In this document: positions 16,479 through 24,084 of the stretch, one piece after another | Position numbering within the stretch: the first letter of the stretch is position 1 | Layout: the number at the start of each line of letters is the position of its first letter | NCBI RefSeq assembly: GCF_003402415.2 | Contig: NZ_AP036014.1 | Location: 2,976,001 to 3,040,000, forward strand | Length of the DNA stretch: 64,000 bases | DNA from: Cupidesulfovibrio sp000226255 | Lineage (GTDB): Bacteria; Desulfobacterota; Desulfovibrionia; Desulfovibrionales; Desulfovibrionaceae | Direction of reading: 5' to 3' | Position numbers and translations under genes: made by a program | The notes under the pieces: generated by a model | Told to the model about the DNA's origin: nothing | What the model saw: the letters and a program-made list of their open reading frames with translations, nothing else | Database searches by the model: none

Positions 16479-19062
16479 GGGCGACCTCCCCCCCAGGAAT
16501 ATTCGTTCCTTTGGCCGCGCCCCTGGCGTCCGCCGCGTCTTGGGCGTTTTCCACGCCGGGCGCAGCGGACTCGGCGGCAACCGCCGCCTCCGGCAGGATC
16601 ACTACGGCCCGGGTCCCCGAACGCCCGTCGCTGTCCAGCACCAGCGAGCCGCCGTGGCTCTTGATGATGCCGTAGCTGATGGACAGGCCGAGCCCGGTGC
16701 CCTTGCCCTCCGGCTTGGTGGTGAAGAACGGCTCGAACACCCTGTCCAGCACCGCCGGGTCAACGCCCGTGCCGGTGTCGGCCACGGTCACGCATACGCA
16801 GGGTCCGCTTACCGCAAGCCGCCCGCCGGGCCGCCGCGTGCCGCGGCGCTCGGCGATGCACGTGCCCCGGCAGCGGTCGCCGCCATCACTCGGCGATGCG
16901 CCCCGTCGCGCACCCGTCCTGTGCGGCCCCTGGGAAGACCGGGCCGCCGCAAGGGTCAGGCGCTTTGGGTGCGCGGCCAGACTGCCGGATTCTCCGGGCG
17001 GGACCGCGTTCATGGCCTGGTGGGCGTTGGCCAGCAGGTTCATGAACACCTGCTGCAACTCGCCAGGACGGCCGACGACCATCAACGGCTCGTCGGGCAG
17101 ATCCAGTTCTATATCCACCCCGTCGCCCTCCATGTGGGCGCGGCTGAGCGCCAGGGCGTCGTGCAGCACCTCGCGCAGGTCCACCCGCGCGTCGGTGTCG
17201 CGCCGGTCGCGCCCGAAGAACAGCAGGTTGCGCACGATGCCCGCGATGCGCTGCCCCTCGCGCAGGATGCGTCCGGCCAGCTCCGGCTGCGGCTCGTGGC
17301 GCATGCCCCCCTGGGCCGAGACGTCCGCGTCGTCCAGCATGAGTTGGGCGCAGTTGATGATGCCGTTGATGGGGTTGTTGATCTCGTGCGCCACCCCGGC
17401 GGCCAGTTCGCCCAGCGCGGCCAGTTGCCCGGCCCGCACGGCCTCGGCCCGCAGGCGGTGCAGTTCCGTCTGGTCCTCCACCACGCCCAGGCCGAACAGG
17501 GGCTGGTCGTCGGTGCCCCAGACCACCGTCGAGGTGACCCGGCACAGCCGAATCTGGCCGTCCGAGCGGCGCACCCGCACCTCGAAGCGGGCCACCCGGT
17601 CGCGCTCCGCCCGGTTGCGCTGCATCTCGAAGGCCAGCCCCTCGCGGTATTCGGGCAGCACCAGGTCCAACACGTGCATGCCGCGCATCTCGCCCAGGGT
17701 CAGCCCGGTGATGGTGCACAGCGCGCGGTTGGCCTCGATGACGTTGCCCGCCGCGCTGGTGTGCAGCAGGCCCACGGGCACGTCGTCGTAGATGCGCCGC
17801 AGCAGCCGCTCGTGGCGCCCCAGCGCGGCCTCGTGGGCGTGGACCATGCGGTCCTTGCGCTCCAGGGTGGCCTGCAGCTCTTCTTCGGCCCGGCGCTGGA
17901 CGGTCACGTCGTGCACGTACACGGCGACCTGGGCCACGCGGCCTTCCGCGTCGCGCACGGGCACCAGGTTGTGACGCAGAACGCGCCCCCCGTCCCGATC
18001 CTCGAAGGAACCGGCGTGCCCGGCGGCGATGCACTGGCCAAGCTCCGCCCGGCGGCGCGCGGCCATTTCCGGCGGCATGTGGGCGAACACGCTTTCGCCG
18101 GTCATGTCCTGCCCGTCACGCCAGGCATGGCGCGACGCGGCGCTGTTGTGCGCCACGATGGTGCCGTCCGCCTCCATCAGAAAGGCGGCCCCCGGCGCGG
18201 CGTCCAGCAGGGCGCGACGGGTTTCGCCCACCTCGCGCAGGGCACGGCGGGCGATGACGGCGTCGGTGATCTCCACCCCCACCAGCAGAACCCGGCACAT
18301 GATGCCGTTGCCCGGCATCCCCCGCGCGGCCAGGGTCACGTTGAAATGCCGCTCGCCCGCGCGGCCTGTGACGGCCAGTTCGCCCGTCACCCGCTGCTCG
18401 CCCGCGAAGGCGCGGGCCAGCAGGGGCGCAAGCTGGGCGGCCACGCCGGGCGGGACGAGTTGCTCCAGCCGACGGCCCCGCGCCTCCATGCGCCAGACGC
18501 CGAACAGCGATTCGAATCCCCGGTTGACCATGCGCACCCGGCCGTCCGCATCCACGCACAGGGCCAGCAGGGGCACGGCGTCCAGGAGCATGTCCGGGGT
18601 TTCGGGGTCGGCGTTCAGGGGCAGCAGGCGCGCCTCTGCCTTGCGCAGCCGGTGGCGCAGCACGGCCACCTCGGCCCGCAGGCGGTGCAGTTCCTGTTCC
18701 GGGGTTTGCGGGGGGGGCGGCGGAAACATTTCGGCCGGGGCGGCAGATGGCGTGTCGGGCGGCACGGCCGCGCCCTTTCCGGGCAAGGGGGACGAGTGGG
18801 GCATGGAAGATGCGAAAGGCGCGGCGGCGGCACGCGCGGGACAACCCGGCATGCCCGGCCCGGAAGGCACCTCCGCTGCGAGGGAAGACGCCCCCGACGT
18901 ACGGGAGGACGCGCCCGGCGGAGAAGTCGCGCCGGGCGGGGAAGTCGCGGAGGCCCCCTGCGTCGCCGAAGACGCCGGACCTGCCGTGGGCACGGAAGGC
19001 CGAGGGGGCGAGCCCCCGGCGCGGGGCGGCGTGCCGGGGCGGTGGGCGGCGCGCTTGGGCAT
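16456..19062 (-). CDS. Soluble sensor histidine kinase with three PAS domains
   Basis: 868 residues and no convincing membrane segment, so probably a cytoplasmic sensor. Residues 1 to about 125 are low-complexity, rich in Pro, Ala and Ser (including the repeat ATSPPG). Three PAS-type domains follow at about 155-270, 285-400 and 425-545. The dimerisation/phosphotransfer helix has HEINNPINGI near 559. The ATPase domain has its N-box (QQVFMNLLANAHQAMN) near 670 and its G-box (ADTGTGVDP) near 760. Between them is a roughly 50-residue Arg/Gly-rich insertion not typical of the fold. The 3' end overlaps the response-regulator start, so the two almost certainly form a cognate pair. The stress-protein gene ends three bases upstream. 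Confidence 0.92.
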   Translation of the reverse strand: MPKRAAHRPGTPPRAGGSPPRPSVPTAGPASSATQGASATSPPGATSPPGASSRTSGASSLAAEVPSGPGMPGCPARAAAAPFASSMPHSSPLPGKGAAVPPDTPSAAPAEMFPPPPPQTPEQELHRLRAEVAVLRHRLRKAEARLLPLNADPETPDMLLDAVPLLALCVDADGRVRMVNRGFESLFGVWRMEARGRRLEQLVPPGVAAQLAPLLARAFAGEQRVTGELAVTGRAGERHFNVTLAARGMPGNGIMCRVLLVGVEITDAVIARRALREVGETRRALLDAAPGAAFLMEADGTIVAHNSAASRHAWRDGQDMTGESVFAHMPPEMAARRRAELGQCIAAGHAGSFEDRDGGRVLRHNLVPVRDAEGRVAQVAVYVHDVTVQRRAEEELQATLERKDRMVHAHEAALGRHERLLRRIYDDVPVGLLHTSAAGNVIEANRALCTITGLTLGEMRGMHVLDLVLPEYREGLAFEMQRNRAERDRVARFEVRVRRSDGQIRLCRVTSTVVWGTDDQPLFGLGVVEDQTELHRLRAEAVRAGQLAALGELAAGVAHEINNPINGIINCAQLMLDDADVSAQGGMRHEPQPELAGRILREGQRIAGIVRNLLFFGRDRRDTDARVDLREVLHDALALSRAHMEGDGVDIELDLPDEPLMVVGRPGELQQVFMNLLANAHQAMNAVPPGESGSLAAHPKRLTLAAARSSQGPHRTGARRGASPSDGGDRCRGTCIAERRGTRRPGGRLAVSGPCVCVTVADTGTGVDPAVLDRVFEPFFTTKPEGKGTGLGLSISYGIIKSHGGSLVLDSDGRSGTRAVVILPEAAVAAESAAPGVENAQDAADARGAAKGTNIPGGEVAHGEDTAR

Positions 19063-19065
19063 GGT

Positions 19066-19998
19066 CTACTTGCTCACCCAAAGGGAAAAACGGTTCACCT
19101 GGTCGTGCAGCCGTTCGCTGACGCTGCGACCGAACATGCGGCGCATCAGGGTGTCCGGCAGGGCGGTGCGGCGGCCCACGGCCACCACGGCAAACCTGCC
19201 CTGCTCGGCCACGCGCAGGATGGTTTCCGCCTTGTCCCCCCTGTCCGTCCTGTCGCGGGCGTGCACCATCAGCACCCGCACCCGCGACTCGTCCACGCCG
19301 TTGGCCAGCACGGCATCGCGCGCGGCGGCTATGGCCTCTTCACCGGACAGGGGCGCGTCAGCCATGCCCGGCAGACCGGCAGGGCCGTGCGCACCGGCCG
19401 CGCCGCGCCCCGCGCCGTTTTCCGGCTCCCGGCAATGCAGCAGGGTCACGGTGTGGTTCTCCGCGCCGGGGGTGGACAGCATGAACCCCACGTGGTCGGC
19501 CATGCGCAGGTTCTCGCCCGATCCGTCCACGCACAGCAGCACGTCGGACAGGTCCGGTTCCGGCTGGTGGCACACCCACAGGGGAAAGGCTATCTCCTCG
19601 CCCAGCAGCCCGCGCGAGACGCTGGTGGTGTAGGTCTGCTCCAGCCAGCCCAGATAACGGCGGCCGGACACCACGGCGTCGTACAGGCCCTTGTGGGCTT
19701 CCTCGACGATGTCGCGCACCACGCCGAACTGGCGGGGCACCGCGCGCATCTCCACGTTTTCGGAGGCAAAGCCGTGCTCCACGGCCCACTTGCGCGCCCG
19801 TGCCAGTTGCTCCATGCCCTGCCGCATCTGCGCGTCGGACAGGATCACCTCGCCAAGCCCGGAACTGTACGCGTCGGGCACCACGTAGAACAGCGTCAGC
19901 CGCAGGGACGACTTGTTGCGGAAGAACCCGGCCACGAAGCGCAGGTTCCACGATTCACCGCCGTCTCCGCCCATGGTCAGCAGCAGGTGGCGCTCCAT
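19066..19998 (-). CDS. Tandem universal stress protein (UspA-like)
   Basis: 310 residues arranged as two Usp-like halves: about 1-140 (starting HLLLTMGGDGGESWNLRFVA) and about 150-310 (starting DVLLCVDGSGENLRMADHV, ending FAVVAVGRRTALPD...RSVSERL). The second half keeps a G-R/G-S pattern near its end similar to ATP-binding Usp proteins (VGRRT...FGRSVS). It is encoded between an exported protein and a PAS kinase with gaps of seven and three bases, so it is clearly co-transcribed. That suggests a stress-linked role for the two-component system, possibly as a partner of the kinase, but this is inference. Confidence 0.85.
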   Translation of the reverse strand: MERHLLLTMGGDGGESWNLRFVAGFFRNKSSLRLTLFYVVPDAYSSGLGEVILSDAQMRQGMEQLARARKWAVEHGFASENVEMRAVPRQFGVVRDIVEEAHKGLYDAVVSGRRYLGWLEQTYTTSVSRGLLGEEIAFPLWVCHQPEPDLSDVLLCVDGSGENLRMADHVGFMLSTPGAENHTVTLLHCREPENGAGRGAAGAHGPAGLPGMADAPLSGEEAIAAARDAVLANGVDESRVRVLMVHARDRTDRGDKAETILRVAEQGRFAVVAVGRRTALPDTLMRRMFGRSVSERLHDQVNRFSLWVSK

Positions 19999-20005
19999 GG
20001 CGGGC

Positions 20006-20545
20006 CTACTGGAACAGGTAGCCGTAGCGCACGGAAATGCCGTCGGTGCGCTCCGCGATGTGCGCCACCAGGTCTTCCACGCCTTCGGCCGTCACCACGC
20101 CCACCTCGCGGGCCAGGTAGTGGCGCAAGGTACCCTCGCTCTGCGAGAACACCCAGACCACGGAATAGGCCGACCCAACCGAGGGGCGCGAAGGGAATTC
20201 CGGCATGGTGGAAAGCAGCACGCGGATCTTGGGCGCGTCCTTTTCCGACAGCACGAACAGCGAACTGGAGTTGAAGGTGTCCTTCAGGCGAAAGGCCAGG
20301 CGCGCACCCAGGCTGTCGGTGCCCTCGTGCTCCACGGCAACCTGCACGGCACGGTCCACGCCCGGCGCGGGCTTGTCGGCAACGGCCTTGGGCGCTGCGT
20401 CGGCCGCCTGCGCGGCCAGCACGGGGGAACCCGCCAGGGGGGAAAACAGTGCGGCGGCGATCAGGAACAACGAAACGGACAGCAGCAGGCGCGCCCATGG
20501 GCGCGGTCTCGATGCGGGGATGTAGAGCGGGGACGGGCGCGACAT
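20006..20545 (-). CDS. Exported protein of unknown function
   Basis: 179 residues. After a basic, Pro-rich N-terminus there is one hydrophobic segment (about 15-45, LLLSVSLFLIAAALFSPLAG) ending in LAAQA, which fits a long signal peptide or membrane anchor. The rest is likely periplasmic: a mixed alpha/beta domain of about 120 residues with LGARLAFRLKDTFNSSS and IRVLLSTMPEF. No family recognised. The ATG at 20545 has an ideal AGGAGG site; the frame extends to 20578 without a better start. Upstream of the Usp gene in the same transcript. Confidence 0.75.
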   Translation of the reverse strand: MSRPSPLYIPASRPRPWARLLLSVSLFLIAAALFSPLAGSPVLAAQAADAAPKAVADKPAPGVDRAVQVAVEHEGTDSLGARLAFRLKDTFNSSSLFVLSEKDAPKIRVLLSTMPEFPSRPSVGSAYSVVWVFSQSEGTLRHYLAREVGVVTAEGVEDLVAHIAERTDGISVRYGYLFQ

Positions 20546-20603
20546 GACACAACCTCCTTGCGGTTCACGGATCGTCACACAAGGGTAGTCGCTGCCGGAC
20601 CAT

Positions 20604-21770
20604 TTAGCAAGACGCGCCCCGCGCGGGCAGCCGCATGAACAGTGTGGCCACCAGCGAACAGCCAGCCAGCGCTGCGCCCAGATAAAACGGAATGCGGAAG
20701 TCCATCATCCACAACATGCCGCCCACCGCGGGCACCACCACCGCCGCCACGTGGTTCACCGCCACCCCCACGGCCATGCTGGGGGCGATGTCTGCCGGGT
20801 CGGCGATCTTCTGGAAGTAGGTGCGCACCGCCACGATGAAATTGAAGAATATCTGGTCCAGCACGTACAGCAGCCCCACCAGCCAGCGGTCTTCCACCAC
20901 GGTGTAGGCAAGGCAGATGCCCCCCAGCGACAGGCATTCCAGCACCAACAGCCTGCGTTCGCCCACGGCGTTGATGGCCCTGCCGATGAGCGGGTTGAGG
21001 AACCAGTTCACCGCGTTGTTGAGCATGAAGAACAGGGTCATCTCGCGCACGCCGAATTCAAAACGCTCCACCAGCAGAAAGGCCGAGAACACGATGAATA
21101 TCTGCCGCCGCGCACCGCCCAGCAGGGTGAGCAGGTAGAACAGCCAGTAGCGTTTGCGCATGACCATGCCCCGGCGCTGCACCGGCAGGCCCTGGGCGCG
21201 GGGGTCTTGCGTCAGCGCCCACAGCCCGGCCAGTACGGCCAGCCCGCCCGAGATGGCGAACAGCCCGGAAAAGGGCAGCACCCCGGCGGCCACGAAGATC
21301 ACCGCGCCGATGGCCAGGTTGCCCCCGGCGTTGAGCCCGCGCAACCGCCCGATGACCAGCGGCGCGGTGCGCACGTCGAAGTATTGCAGAATCAGCGACT
21401 GGTTGGTGGTTTCAAAGTAATGGAACCCGAAGGACATGAGCATGGTGGTGAACACGATGCCCCCGAACGACGGAAAGAACCCGGCGGCCAGCACGCCCAC
21501 GCCCAGCATGACCACTGAAAGCGCGGCCAGGCGATGCTCGCGCAGCACCAGCAGCAGCAGGATGACCCCGATGGACAACAGGCCCGGCACCTCGCGCAGC
21601 GACTGGACGAGGCCGTTCTGCGCGCCGGTAAGCCCCGCCTCGTGCACGGCGAAGTTGGTGTAGAGCGTGCTCCAGCCCTGGTAGCCGATGGCGTTGGCCA
21701 GGGTGAGCACCAGCAGAAAGACATACATGGGCCGGTTGGGAATGGTGGGCAGATCGGGAATGCGCTGCAC
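20604..21770 (-). CDS. Major facilitator superfamily transporter
   Basis: Integral inner-membrane protein of about 388 residues with 11-12 hydrophobic segments in two halves, separated by a basic loop (GLPVQRRGMVMRKRYW). Substrate unknown. I chose the GTG at 21770, preceded by AGGAG at six bases; an ATG at 21728 (MYVFLLVLTLANAIGYQG) is the alternative and gives 374 residues. The gene lies 58 bases upstream of the exported-protein gene with no visible terminator, so it may head the operon leading to the Usp, kinase and regulator genes. Confidence 0.82.
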   Translation of the reverse strand: MQRIPDLPTIPNRPMYVFLLVLTLANAIGYQGWSTLYTNFAVHEAGLTGAQNGLVQSLREVPGLLSIGVILLLLVLREHRLAALSVVMLGVGVLAAGFFPSFGGIVFTTMLMSFGFHYFETTNQSLILQYFDVRTAPLVIGRLRGLNAGGNLAIGAVIFVAAGVLPFSGLFAISGGLAVLAGLWALTQDPRAQGLPVQRRGMVMRKRYWLFYLLTLLGGARRQIFIVFSAFLLVERFEFGVREMTLFFMLNNAVNWFLNPLIGRAINAVGERRLLVLECLSLGGICLAYTVVEDRWLVGLLYVLDQIFFNFIVAVRTYFQKIADPADIAPSMAVGVAVNHVAAVVVPAVGGMLWMMDFRIPFYLGAALAGCSLVATLFMRLPARGASC

Positions 21771-21990
21771 GCAGGGCTCCTGCGGGGCGGGACCGGAAAG
21801 GCCGCGCCGGGTGGGGAAATGCGAAGGGAGGGGGGCCGGTGTCGGAAGGTGTGCCCTACTCCCGCGTGTGGGCACTGTCAACGCGGCAAGGGCGCACGCG
21901 CAGCAGCGAGGGCACACGATGCATGAAGCCGCACCGAAGGGCGGGGCGTTGCGGACGGGGCCTCGCGGAGCGCGGGGCGGCGACGGGCGG

Positions 21991-22701
21991 CTATGCGTCG
22001 CCGAATACCTCGGCCTCGAACCAGTACAGTTCGGTATGCCCGTCCCGCCAGGCACCTCGCCACGCATCGGGGGGCAGGCCCGCCTTGCGGCAGGTCTGGG
22101 CCAGGAAGGTCTCGCGGTCCCATCCCCATTCCACGGGCACCTGCGGCAGCAGCACGCCGGAACGGAACCCCTGGCGCACCAGCAGCCCGTGCCGCCCGAT
22201 GCGCACGGCGGCGGGGTCCGCACAGCGGGTGATGGGGCCGAGCACCGAGATGTCCAGTTCCAGCGCGGGAACCTCGGCGGCGGTCACGGGCGGAAAGCGC
22301 GGGTCCTCGAAGGCCGCCGCGCGGGCCATGCGGGCCACGGTACGGTACAGCGGGCCGTCGCCCACCATGGAGCCGATGCATCCGCGCAGGTGTCCGTCCT
22401 TCTTGAAGGTGACGAACGCCCCGAGGGAACGGTGCAGCACGCCGGGGGGCGGCGCGGGGACGTCGGTCTCGCCGGGTTCGCCCATGGCGTCGAGCCCGGC
22501 CGGTCCGGAGGGGTCGGACGGGTCGGACGGGCCACCCGAAGCGCCAGGCATACCGTGTTCTCCTGCATCGTCGGCCAGTTGGCGCAGCACGACCCAGCGG
22601 ACCAGGTCGAGCAGCCAGGCCCGCTCGTCGGCGGACAGTTCCAGCCGGAACGCGCCGTCACCGGCGCTGGCGGCTCCCGTGGAATCATGGGGCGCGGACA
22701 T
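21991..22701 (-). CDS. AMMECR1-domain protein (AmmeMemoRadiSam system protein A type)
   Basis: 236 residues of the AMMECR1 fold: HRSLGAFVTFKKDGHLRGCIGSM carries the invariant LRGCIG motif, followed by ALELDISVLGPI and the C-terminal ETFLAQTCRKAGLPPDAW. The N-terminal third contains a Gly/Ser/Asp/Pro-rich insertion (about 55-75) encoded by GGGTCGGAC-like repeats. In many genomes this protein is encoded beside a Memo-like protein and a radical SAM enzyme; neither is visible here. Biochemical role of the family is unknown. The ATG at 22701 has GGGAG upstream. It is divergent from the binding-protein/kinase operon. Confidence 0.88.
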   Translation of the reverse strand: MSAPHDSTGAASAGDGAFRLELSADERAWLLDLVRWVVLRQLADDAGEHGMPGASGGPSDPSDPSGPAGLDAMGEPGETDVPAPPPGVLHRSLGAFVTFKKDGHLRGCIGSMVGDGPLYRTVARMARAAAFEDPRFPPVTAAEVPALELDISVLGPITRCADPAAVRIGRHGLLVRQGFRSGVLLPQVPVEWGWDRETFLAQTCRKAGLPPDAWRGAWRDGHTELYWFEAEVFGDA

Positions 22702-22917
22702 GGTGGCTCCCTTGCGCGGCCCGGCGGCGACGTCATGCCGCCCGGCGGGGACCGCGCATGGCCATGGTGCCAGAGCCGGTCCGGCGCGTCCACCCATGCG
22801 CGGCCGGGGTCCGCCGCCCTGGCGGGGATATCCCCGGGGTCGCACAGAGTGTCTCCGGATGGACTTTCCCGCATGCCCGCTATAAGATTTTGTACATATT
22901 GCCCCGCGAGAGGTCAC
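22702..22917. promoter_or_regulatory. Divergent promoter region, AMMECR1 gene and binding-protein operon
   Basis: The plus-strand side carries TATAAGATTTTGTACATA at about 22880-22897, an AT-rich patch in GC-rich DNA that could be the -10 region of the binding-protein/kinase operon. TGTACA inside it is palindromic. No clear -35 was identified. Confidence 0.4.
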
Positions 22918-24084
22918 ATGCCGCACCCACCCCAAGGCAACGCACCGGGCCGCCGCCCGCGGTACGCCCTTCCGGCCGTGGCCGTGGCTGCGGTCGTGGC
23001 CGTGCTCGCAGCAATGGCGATGCTGGGCCTGCCGCGCGAGCCGCGCGCCGTGCGCATCGGCTTTGCCGGGCAACTCGAAGGGCTGATGTCCGACCTTGGC
23101 GTGCAGGGGCGCAACGGCGGGCAACTGGCCGTGGAGCATCTGAACGCTGCGGGGGGCGTGGCCGGACGGCGGCTGGAACTGGTGGCGGAGCACGACGGCA
23201 CATCGGCCGATGACGCCCGCGCCGCCGTCACCCGCCTGCTTGCCCGCAACGTGCAGGTGGCGGTGGGGCACATGACCAGCGGCCAGACCGTGGCTGCCCT
23301 GCCCCTGTGGGAGGCCGCCGGGGTGCCGCTGATTTCGCCCACCACCAGCACCCCCGAATTGGAGGGCAAGGCGGACGGCTTCTTCCGGGTCATTCCCGCC
23401 AACACCTCGTGGGCCACGGACCTGGCCTCGTATGCCCGCGCGCACGGGCTGCGCGAGGTGGCCATCGTCCGCGAAACCGCCAACGCCCCCTTCTCCACTC
23501 CCTTCGCCGAAGCCTTCGCGGCCCGGTTCCGCGAACTGGGCGGCACCGTGGCCGCCGACCTGCCCTACGTCACGTCTGATCGAAAGGCATTTGCCGAGGC
23601 GTTGCTCCATGCCCGGCAGTCGGCCGCCTCCGGCGTGCTGCTGGTATGCCCGGCACGCGATGTGGCCATGGCCGCGCAGGCGTTCCACCGCGACGGGTTC
23701 TTTCCCGCCATGTACAGTTCCTCGTGGGGCTACACCCGCGAACTGCTGCTGGCGGGCGGGCGCGACGTGGAGGGCATCGTCTTCGCCCACGCCTACGCCG
23801 CCGACCTTGACGACGAGGCCTTCCGCAACTTTCACGCCGCCTATGCCGCCCGCTTCGGCTGGGAGCCCAATTTCGCCGCCGCCTTCGCCTACGAGGCGGT
23901 GATGGTGCTGGGCGACGCCCTGGCCCGCGCCGGTGGCGACCCGGTCATGCTGCCGCGCACCCTGCCCGAGGTGCGCGACCTTGCCGGGGTGCTTGGCCCC
24001 ATCAGCCTCGACCAGTACGGCGACGTGCACCGCCGCTCGTTCATCCTGACCATCCGCGACGGGGAGTTCGCGACCCTGCAATGA
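22918..24084 (+). CDS. Periplasmic ligand-binding protein (LivK-like), probable sensor partner
   Basis: 388 residues of the Leu/Ile/Val receptor-like fold (Peripla_BP_6). The N-terminus is a basic stretch plus one hydrophobic helix (about 16-38), a signal peptide or anchor. The core follows the family pattern: VRIGFAGQLEG, GGQLAVEHLNAAGGVAGRRLELV, an ISPTTSTPEL loop, FFRVIPANTSWATDLA and AFAYEAVMVLGDALARAGG. The ATG at 22918 has GAGAGG upstream. No permease or ATPase gene accompanies it; its stop overlaps the start of a sensor-kinase gene (ATGA). This makes a role as a ligand-loaded co-receptor of that kinase more likely than transport. Confidence 0.88.
   Translation: MPHPPQGNAPGRRPRYALPAVAVAAVVAVLAAMAMLGLPREPRAVRIGFAGQLEGLMSDLGVQGRNGGQLAVEHLNAAGGVAGRRLELVAEHDGTSADDARAAVTRLLARNVQVAVGHMTSGQTVAALPLWEAAGVPLISPTTSTPELEGKADGFFRVIPANTSWATDLASYARAHGLREVAIVRETANAPFSTPFAEAFAARFRELGGTVAADLPYVTSDRKAFAEALLHARQSAASGVLLVCPARDVAMAAQAFHRDGFFPAMYSSSWGYTRELLLAGGRDVEGIVFAHAYAADLDDEAFRNFHAAYAARFGWEPNFAAAFAYEAVMVLGDALARAGGDPVMLPRTLPEVRDLAGVLGPISLDQYGDVHRRSFILTIRDGEFATLQ

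Noticed and set aside
18505..18525. GATTCGAATCCC, resembling a tRNA T-arm
   Set aside because: It lies inside the kinase coding sequence and no acceptor, D or anticodon arms can be built around it.
16153..20274. A 1,373-codon open frame on the plus strand
   Set aside because: It is antisense to the kinase, regulator and Usp genes, has a His/Gln/Arg-rich composition with no family motifs, and reflects the third-position GC bias of the real minus-strand genes.
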